A stretch of DNA of 64,000 nt from Topomyia yanbarensis (lineage: Eukaryota; Arthropoda; Insecta; Diptera; Culicidae), in assembly GCF_030247195.1 (NCBI RefSeq), contig NC_080672.1, forward strand, positions 369,822,271 to 369,886,270, written 5' to 3'. The notes below the pieces were generated by a model. It saw only the letters and a list, made by a program, of their open reading frames with translations, was not told the DNA's origin and did not search any database. Numbering within the stretch: the first letter of the stretch is position 1; every line of letters begins with the position of its first letter. Position numbers and translations under genes: made by a program. This document shows positions 56,406-64,000 of this stretch, one piece after another.

Positions 56406-57274
56406 CATTTTATACAATTGAGATTCATTCTAGAAATTTTATCTTTCTACGGAACATAAATTCTTGCTATTTTTCTTATGTTGCCAGAAAGAATAGGTTT
56501 CCAAAATATCTTGCTGCTAATGAATAATTTAAAAAATAATGAATAATGAATCAATTAAATTGATTTTGATGTTTCACTCAAACTTCCCTTCCCTGACTAC
56601 GCAACTGTACCAGTTTGATGTTTAAAAAAAATAACTTTCAATAAGACTAGATGTCGACAGCTAGTTCACATAAAAATTTACAGGTGTTTAACAATCGGAG
56701 CTGTTGCACAAGCGGGGATCATTCCCCTACACGCCTTTCGGTGCGGGATATCCTTCTTACAAGCTGCGTGATCAGTGACTGGAGGTGTGCTGGTTGCTCT
56801 TTTTTTACGCTAATAAGATTAATCGAAAGGCACGGTTAGGTGGGTGAATGTGCGAAAGCTGCAACACCGTATGAGCGGTGTTAAAGAAACTGGCTTTCGA
56901 GGAACATAAAAACAGAGCATTACTTAACAATTAAAAACGAGCTTGTACATAAAGTTGTGATTGGATAAAAAATTTCGGTCGAAAGGCGAGCATAATGATA
57001 CTGAACTCGTGATAATGAGCCCTGGTTAATGATTTCATATTTTATGGGTGAGCGTTGTGTCGTTTTTACAGCATATTTTGAGTATTCGTGTGCATAAATC
57101 AGGAATCAGTGCACACTGTCAGGGCAAGCCGGTTCATGGAGGTGTTGAACAAACTGAATTGAACTCATAAAGGTTACAAATAATTGGCCAGCTCACAAAA
57201 ATCTGTCACACTGGTTTTTAACATTATTAGAAGGAAAAAAGAGAAATATTATTGATGTACTAAAGATTCATTTA
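56406..57274. other. Unassigned sequence
   Basis: AT-rich DNA without recognised genes or long repeats. Short frames such as 56651-56839 carry no motif. Confidence 0.4.
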
Positions 57275-57472
57275 CCCGAGCAAACGAAAAGCCCATAATG
57301 CCCCCATGATCATGGTCCAAATTCACCCCAAACTCATGAAAACACCATCACCATGGTCCGAAAGATCCCACTTAAAATCCGTGTTTTGATGGTTGTAAAA
57401 TTTCGCGCGGACCATGCTCATGGTATTTTTATGGGGTTACATGGTGTTTGAACTAATCAGAATTTGCTCGGG
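57275..57472. mobile_element. MITE with CCCGAGCAAA ends, copy 2
   Basis: The ends CCCGAGCAAA and TTTGCTCGGG are perfect complements, flanked by TA (57273-57274, 57473-57474). The interior shares CGAAAAGCCCATAATRCCCC and AAAACACCATCACC with 12840-13092. At 198 bp it is shorter than copy 1. It does not code. Confidence 0.8.
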
Positions 57473-57474
57473 TA

Positions 57475-58260
57475 CCTAGTTAAGATGACCGTTCTTGACT
57501 CTCTCGTATATAAAACTGCGATAATTTACTTCCCTGAACGACCGAGTGTCATATACCATTTGGCTCAGATCATCCAGTTTGACAAATGACTGTGTATATA
57601 TAATAATACTTACTTTTCTCGGCCGTAGAAATACGGGTCTGGGGGGTCCAACACAAAGGCCTTCAACAACTATAAATGTTTCAAATATTTCAAGCTCAAT
57701 CTCTTAAAGTACCATTCCACTATACTATGACTTGGACTTAAAGTGTAAATTTAAAAGTGCTTTCAAATGTTTGCATAGTGGAATACTTCTTTTCAAAGTT
57801 AGTCCCTCGAATATATTAAAAAAGATATATTTCTATAACTAGTCCAAGTTTGGCCAAAGTGCGACCTACACTAAGAGTGCAAATTTGCTAAATTAGCAAA
57901 CTGTTTTTGAGCCTTACTGTACATTCAAATTGATAAACTATAAGAAACAATTAGAAATTATACTGTCGATGTGTAGGTGCCATTACACAAATTTCCCTTT
58001 TCGTGGACAAATTGCAATATTCCTAAGATAACACTGGTCTACAAAATAAAAAAAAAACAATTTGGTGCAGGGTTGTGATAGTAATTTTTAAGGGTATATC
58101 GGGTGCACAGAGTTCAAAAATGATCATAGTTTTAACCGCTGTGCTCCTGTTTTTGAGATTTCTCCATTAGTTTGCTTTTTTTTTACTACGCAGTGCAAAT
58201 TTTTTTCTAAATTTTTCGAATTTACAAACTATCAAATCTATTATCAAAAGGTGCTACAAA
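57475..58260. other. Unassigned sequence
   Basis: No gene seen. Around 58030-58130 the sequence (ACTGGTCTACAAAATAAAAA and onward) looks like a dispersed repeat I have seen in mosquito DNA, but it has no second copy here. Confidence 0.4.
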
Positions 58261-58960
58261 CACGATCGCTCGCTTTCTTTCAACGGACACATCGATCAAG
58301 TTGTAAAGGACTGCCTGCAACTATTCGTTTTAGTCAGGCGCTTCGGGCGTGAACTGGACGACCCTCACGCTATTTTGTCTATATATATTGGACTAGTAAG
58401 GTCGAAACTTGACTTCGCAAGCGTAGTCTGGCGCCCACTCTATGTAACACAGATCAACAGGCTCGAACAAATTCAGAAAAAATTTGTACGTTTCGCTCTT
58501 AGACACTTGGGTTGGAACAACGATGAGCTGCCTCCTTACCAGCAACTGTGCGGACTAGTCGATCTGGACACTGTTCATTCTAGACATACGATGTGACCTT
58601 TTTCTCAAATGTATTGGCTGGACGCACCAAAAGTCAACGTCTGCGTGACAATCTAACCTTCAACGATAGTCCTACGGTACTACGACGTCGTCGGATCTTC
58701 GAGCCACCTAACCGATCGCGAAACTACACCCAGCACAAACCATGCACTAGGTTCATGACCGAGTTCAACCGTCTGGCAGATGTGATCTCGCTCAACACTA
58801 CTCCGAGTGTGATGAGGCGTAGATTAAGCCTTTATTACAGAGGACAACTACTTTAGAGCTGTGATTTGTAGCTGTAATTTATAATTATTCCCTATTCTGT
58901 AAATTAGCTTTAAGAAATGGGTAACGGGCTTGTAGCCTACAGCCTACTACAAATACAAAT
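58261..58960 (+). pseudogene. LINE D 3' end (post-RT region)
   Basis: Plus-strand frames give LSFNGHIDQVVKDCLQLFVL, then LSIYIGLVRSKLDFASVVWR and QINRLEQIQKKFVRFALRHL, and after a frameshift RRRRIFEPPNRSRNYTQHKP. These are the conserved C-terminal blocks of Jockey/CR1-type LINE ORF2 after the RT. The related block in LINE A is at 11420-11547. The 3' end has an (ACAAAT)n-like tail at about 58948-58965. It is 5'-truncated near 58260 and frame-shifted. Confidence 0.8.
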
Positions 58961-58965
58961 ACAAA

Positions 58966-59769
58966 CACCTGACAAATATTTGGAAATCTGGAAAGGCATA
59001 TTTGAATACTGTCAAATTCGAAAAAAGGGCAAACAAAAAAATGCCACTTTTTACGAAAATTTGACATTTTGCAAAAATCTAAATGCTGCCATTTAAAAAG
59101 TCTTGGATGTATTTCGATCAACGATAGCTTTATTGGTAGCTGTAAGCGTCTTTTTTTAGACAAAAAAGTTTAAGCTAAACAGACGAAAATTGTCAGAGTT
59201 CTGATCAATTTACCTAATTGAAGAAAATCAACGCTTTTTGGTATTACTACAGACACGACAAAAACTTCAGAAAATCTATTAAAATAAATGTTTTTTATAG
59301 TCCTCGATGCTCTGAATATAAATTAAAAGTTATAAAGTAGTTTTATGTTCACATTTTAAAATAACCTAAACATATTTCATTTTGTAATAGTTATACTATA
59401 AACAAAAGTTCAAGAGTTAGAAAGAGACAGAGATAGATTAGATAGATAGATTTGGACATACTCAATCTGAATATGAAGTCGTATTTTTGTTACTTTTGGT
59501 CAACTTACATAACCTAACTCAATTGCGTTGCGTTGCGTTGCGTTGTGACGATGATTTTGGCGGATTGCACACTGACTTCATCATGTCTGACTGCTGATTA
59601 TCTAATAAGAGTTGCTTAGGAAATGGTAAGTAGGAGTTCATACCAATCCGACCCACATTAAAACCTCAACAGCATGATAGCCATCATTGCCGGCCGCCCC
59701 CATTTTCATCGTTCACGGGGAAGGATAAAGGATAAGGTAGACAGGAAGTGTTGATGCTCCACCTACTTA
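58966..59769. other. Unassigned sequence with microsatellites
   Basis: It contains a GATA-rich tract near 59430-59450 and a (TTGCG)n tract at about 59523-59544. From about 59660 the sequence merges into the dispersed repeat that follows; this part has no partner in the first copy. No coding sequence was recognised. Confidence 0.45.
59523..59544. repeat. (TTGCG)n microsatellite
   Basis: Four tandem pentamers with a diverged fifth. No associated feature. Confidence 0.9.
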
Positions 59770-60112
59770 ACGGAAGGACGACGATTCATCAGACTTTTCC
59801 ATAGGTGTCACGGAGTTGGTAGTTTGGAAGGGTATCAGGTCTAGGATTCGCTCTAAGCAAGCGATGCGATCTATAGAGCATATTTTATTAGGTAGTTATT
59901 TAGTTAGTCTTCGAGTGCAGGATGACTCGAAAAAGAAAAGATCTTGTTTAGTTTTCTTTTAGGTTCTTTTTAAATTCTGGGTAGCCGGCTACCGAGAGTA
60001 TCCTATGTTCCCTAAACAAAAGCAATTTGAACTCCACACAGCCGACCGTGGGAGTATTGCCTAGGTAAGCTAATCTTATCTGCGTAATGGGCCGGATCAC
60101 TATTTATTGAAA
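59770..60112 (+). repeat. Dispersed repeat, copy 2
   Basis: The reverse complement matches 11958-12280, including the GGTAGCCGGCTACC palindrome at 59980-59993. It ends in GGGCCGGATCAC followed by TATTTATT. It extends further left than copy 1, to about 59660. The family is unidentified. Confidence 0.7.
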
Positions 60113-61260
60113 CACATTATACAGGCAAAGATAGCGCGAGATGTTATAACTCATGGAAAGTATTTCTTATTTTACATATCTGATTGTTTTTGGAATACAA
60201 GTATACGAGCGATAATAACGAACACTGAAGGGAAATATAAAGGATTGTTAACCTGATGCACGGGCTTGTTAGCAATAACGGAGCTTGAAATTAGGTTCAT
60301 AAAAACAGACGTGGCGAATTTTCAATACGTATTGACCCGTGATCATCGATACTATAGTCAGATTAGTCGTATTGGGGCTAATTTCCGATCAACTATTCAT
60401 TTTTACAGCAATGTTTTCTCGACTAGATCTGTTCGCACCCTCTCACTCTGCTACTATCGGCAGAAGGCTGATAGCACCCAGTCGTCGCCGGTCTAAGGGC
60501 CAAATGTCATCAATAGACTTAGACTCGCGTGGAGGCATGAGATAGGAAACTTGTGAGAATTTTGTTATCCCACCATTTGACGACCTTATATAACCTAACT
60601 CAATTATATATTTACTGGCGTTTACGAATGGAATTTAGAAAAGGGAATAGAAACAACCTGTAATCACAGAATATATTTTATTTTATATATAATTTTTTTA
60701 CTATGTAATATCAAAATGGCAAATTAAACACTTTTTTTGTTGGAGACGAACCACTGTGACCAGTATTTAGATCTATTGTGGTATGCCCAGAGACTAATCG
60801 AGACTCCCAACTCCCGAAGAAATCCCTGAAAACTTATGGTTCACAGTGTAATAGAATGAGTTACTTTGGTCCCTCGATATGTCACTTCACTCACCTCACT
60901 CAGTCCTTGGCACAACAAGCTTTTAATAATTTTAATCTAGTGTTCGATGGTATTTAGGGTTATTGTTTATTACTGACGCAACGAATTCTTGAGAGTAGCA
61001 GTTAAAGTACTGAAAAATATCCGTTGTTTTCGAACGAACCGAAGTCGAAGTCAACCGTATGACGAACTTATCCTATTTTGCGTCTTGATTCTCATTCCTC
61101 TGTTTTCAAAGGAATACGACGACGTTTTATCAAACGGATTAATTAAGTAATCAAGAGTTTTCGCCTTCATTTTTTCCATAAAGTGGTAGTTTTGTGATAT
61201 TTGAAGTGTCGCGCATTCGTCTCTGGTGGGGTAGCAGTAATTCCAATTAGAATCGTTAGC
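60113..61260. other. Unassigned sequence
   Basis: No gene or mobile element recognised. The repeated string TATAACCTAACTCAATT at about 60586 resembles ACATAACCTAACTCAATT at about 59506, a short duplicated segment. Small frames have no motif. Confidence 0.4.
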
Positions 61261-61419
61261 ATGTTGGTCATCGTTATCACTGCAGACGTTTGTGGAGCCT
61301 GTGGTTTTGAGGAACCACCCAGTAAGACAAAAAAGACAATCAAACAAGCGAAAAAGGTTGAAGCAGAAATTGGATGGATCTGCTGTGACTCGTGCCTAAA
61401 GTGTTTTCATACACACTGA
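61261..61419 (+). pseudogene. PHD-finger-like fragment
   Basis: The frame from ATG 61261 gives 52 residues with CGACGF, then a basic linker, then GWICCDSCLKCFHTH and a stop. The CxxC...W(I)xCDxCxxxFHxxC arrangement is that of a PHD-type zinc finger truncated just before its next Cys. Such fingers occur in chromatin proteins and in proteins of several LINEs and pogo-like transposons. A transposon remnant is more likely here because nothing else of a gene surrounds it. Confidence 0.45.
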
Positions 61420-61896
61420 ATTTGAATTACTGGGTACAGTAAAATTTTACTGAAGTTTTGAACTGCTGTTCAAAACCGTTCTGTAACCAATTCATTAAAG
61501 CAATTTGGTTACCGAACTCTCCGCAAACCGTCCTATCCAACATATATACATCTTTAAAGGCAATCTGTCTTCGTTAAAAAGGGCTGATTGTATTTTGAGT
61601 CTCAATAATGTTCTTAAGTTCTGGTCTAGTATATTGTTGAATAAACGAAATATACAATGATGCAGAATCTATTGTCATCATGAATTTGATATTGGGAAAT
61701 GTAAATATATTTCTTTGGTTGGTTTACCCATTTTAAGACAAAAATAATATTGTGGGTTCTGCACCAGTCCATTTAGATATAGTGGAAAATGCTTCACCGG
61801 TCATAAAGGTGTCAGACCTAGCAAAAGTTACTTTCAGAGGAATTTGTCCTTATAGATTTCTCTATAATATGGTCCAAATATGATGAAGAGCTGTGC

Positions 61897-62108
61897 CAAA
61901 AGAGATTATAACTACTAGAGGCCCCATGTCGCTGTTAACACTGATAATTTATCATCTTGCTCTTACATATGCTAGACACATATTGTCCCGGGTACACACA
62001 TGTAAAACTAATTGGATACAATATGTTAGAGCGAGACTCCATGTTTCAGTCCGTGAATACATTGAGACAGTAGCGCTTTGCTCCCTCTAGTAGTTATAAT
62101 CTCTTTTG
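61897..62108. mobile_element. Short element with 24-bp perfect inverted repeats
   Basis: CAAAAGAGATTATAACTACT continued by AGAG (61897-61920) is perfectly complementary to 62085-62108. The enclosed 164 bp has no coding capacity. No clear flanking duplication. It has the form of a MITE. Confidence 0.75.
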
Positions 62109-64000
62109 CTGTCATCTGGCCAAATCCGTAAGTGGCTTTCGAGTGAAAGATTTAATTGTCAGTTTGAAGGCTTTTTGTTCTGCTTCAGGCACAGCTTAAT
62201 TGCGGAAGTTTTGGCCACCGATTAAAAGTTTCAGTATGAATAGTGTCGTCCTTAGGGCGGGGTCCCTGGCCATCGCTAAGAGCGCCCATGCACAAAATCG
62301 ATACTGCATTCACCGTGTAAAATTTTTCACTAATTCAGAAACACTGCTTCGTCGGCTAAAATGAAGTTCAAAATTAATATTCTTATGTATTTGATCCTGA
62401 CAATATGTGAAGCATTTGGTGCAGAAATTTTTTACTTGCCTGACCTCTTTATTATTGTTTAATGTTACTATAGTCACGCGAAGACGATTGCCTATATCAA
62501 AGGCATACTATGATAACGTAAGGAAATGAGTGCTGAGTACCGATCTTTCTTTGACATTTCGGGGGACCGTGCTAGTACTACTTGAACCATGGGAAATCCT
62601 TGAGTCCTCCGTCTCAATTAGTCTCTGGTATGCCCCTTCCTTAATCTAAGTGTACTACCTACTATGACATATCATTATTGAAGAGTGATTGTCGTTATTG
62701 AGATACACACTCTTCCCAGTTAGGCACACCACTTCGTATGAAGTTCAGGTATGGGAAAAATACATTCTAAATTCCAACCATTCCACTGCATTCGTCTTCT
62801 GATACATCTCATGCTACCAATCGCTGTGTTTGTCTCACGTAGTGAACGCCAGGAAGTATACACTGAGCTTGTCGCAAAGCTCATTCGCGAAAGCAGCTGT
62901 GCGGCACTCAATTGACTCCCGTTCATTCTAAGTCGGAGAGCCTCTCATTCTCTCAATATTATCTAAGAATAATGTTTGGATGTGAGTGAATCAGATTGCA
63001 ATATTATTATTTTGGTTTGCGAGCACCTCGATGAGTCTAATCTTAATTCAATCATCATATTCAATCATTGAATGGTTCAATCGGTTTTTCTATCCTTTGT
63101 AGGGGTAATACATGGAAAGATTTATGGTTAGAAGTGCAAAGATATAATAGCTCAAGAGATAGTCTTTTTAATTTTTACTTACGCAAGCTTATCGTTTAAC
63201 GGCTAGCGTGACCTACCGGTTACTGACTTTATTTCTTCTGTATCATATTGAAGTATTTGTTACCATTTGTCTATTTATTAATCTATGTCTTTTGCACAGT
63301 TAAATATTATCGTTACAGTTCAAAACTGGAAAATCCAACCAGCGACAATTTTTTTTCTCTCTTGTTCAATGTTAATTCACGACGTCGGGAGTAGTGTGCA
63401 TTCTAGCGCATCATCATATGGAAAATGTGCACTACTTCCGACGTGATTCCTTTGTTCAAATCCAGAGAAAATACAAATGTGGCTGGTTGAATATTACAGT
63501 TTTCAACTGCAACCGCAATATTAAACAATGCACAGAAAAAAATATTCGGTAATTTTAAGTTTATTTTCATGCAAATATTTGGAGCATGAATATAAATGTA
63601 AAATTAAGTTCCACTAAAAATCCACACGACTTGTCGTGCTTTCTTCAACGAATTTTATTATAATTCTACACGTGGGTTGAAAATTACAGTTTCTTCGAAC
63701 GGAAAACCGATGCACTTCAATGTATTTTTTACACGCTTATTGCAGTAAAATGAATGACATGTAATATTATACGAATGAAAGTGTTAAATTGTATGCTTTT
63801 TGATGTTCCAATTGAGTGTATTGATTTTAACGTAATTTTCAATCAAAGTTTCGATTCATTTTTTGTATGTTTTTATTCGTATTGATTTACATGTCGTTTA
63901 AATTTCATTACTTTTTGTGTGTGGCTTTAGATATCATGACGCACAAAATTGTGCGCGAGGTGTTATAACGACCAAAGGGAAACTAAAAAATAAAAAATAA
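62109..64000. other. Unassigned AT-rich end of the window
   Basis: Only the hairpin at 63374-63448 stands out. A 68-codon minus frame at 62720-62926 has no motif. No exon, RNA gene or long repeat was recognised. Confidence 0.45.
63374..63448. repeat. Imperfect hairpin
   Basis: The left arm AATTCACGACGTCGGGAGTA with GTGTGCATT faces the right arm AATGTGCACTACTTCCGACG with TGATT. Pairing covers about 24 bp with small gaps around a 21-bp loop. It may be the core of a small MITE or an RNA hairpin. Confidence 0.6.

Overview
The window looks like intergenic or intronic DNA of a mosquito (Culicidae, most likely a culicine). It is AT-rich and has no clear multi-exon host gene. Nearly every recognisable feature is a transposable element typical of mosquito genomes: decayed LINEs with several kinds of reverse transcriptase, a mosquito mariner-type transposase fragment, a pogo-type transposase pseudogene, many MITEs and fold-back elements, and one almost intact Ty3/gypsy-class LTR retrotransposon. 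The organism call is an inference from these families and was not checked against any database.

The best-preserved element is the LTR retrotransposon at 14237-20714. Its two 297-bp LTRs differ at one position by eye, it is flanked by a CCGG duplication, and it carries a primer-binding-site position, a polypurine tract, a short upstream ORF for a predicted myristoylated single-pass membrane protein, gag, and a protease-RT-RNase H-integrase pol in the -1 frame. There is no env. It sits inside a TTAA-flanked piggyBac-like MITE (13578-20928).

Layout. 1-5.2 kb: AT-rich sequence, a hAT-like element (1833-3719) and a Harbinger-type MITE (4672-5011). 5.3-12 kb: LINE A copy 1, split by a hAT-type element (5904-10319, 8-bp duplication TGTCTACC) that holds LINE C, itself split by an oppositely oriented LINE C relative with a 12-bp duplication. 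12-13.5 kb: dispersed repeats, two hairpin modules with complementary changes, and MITEs. 13.6-20.9 kb: the piggyBac MITE with the LTR element. 21-28 kb: a Harbinger MITE, a GACCTC fold-back, a mariner transposase remnant and a 1.6-kb TA-flanked fold-back. 28-29 kb: pogo pseudogene. 31.2-31.8 kb: a GC-richer island with an 18-bp palindrome containing a CRE octamer. 32-36.7 kb: LINE B/LINE A chimera split by two elements. 36.9-40.1 kb: a cysteine-rich reading frame split by a Transib-like fold-back (37117-39451) and a hAT MITE. 40.4-41.1 kb: LINE A copy 3 carrying a 214-bp near-perfect palindrome with Penelope/hammerhead-like sequence. 41.4-45.5 kb: piggyBac-like element and another MITE. 46.4-51.3 kb: remnants of RNase H-bearing LINEs. 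54-64 kb: mostly unassigned sequence with a (CT)n tract, a hairpin carrying a tRNA-like half, a LINE 3' end, and small inverted repeats.

The DNA acts mainly as a nested record of insertions. Terminal inverted repeats with target-site duplications (8 bp hAT, 5 bp Transib, TTAA piggyBac, TAA Harbinger, TA Tc1/mariner) let the order be read. Only the LTR retrotransposon looks able to make proteins. No prokaryotic operon, CRISPR array, rRNA or complete tRNA gene was seen. Boundaries marked approximate were set by eye.
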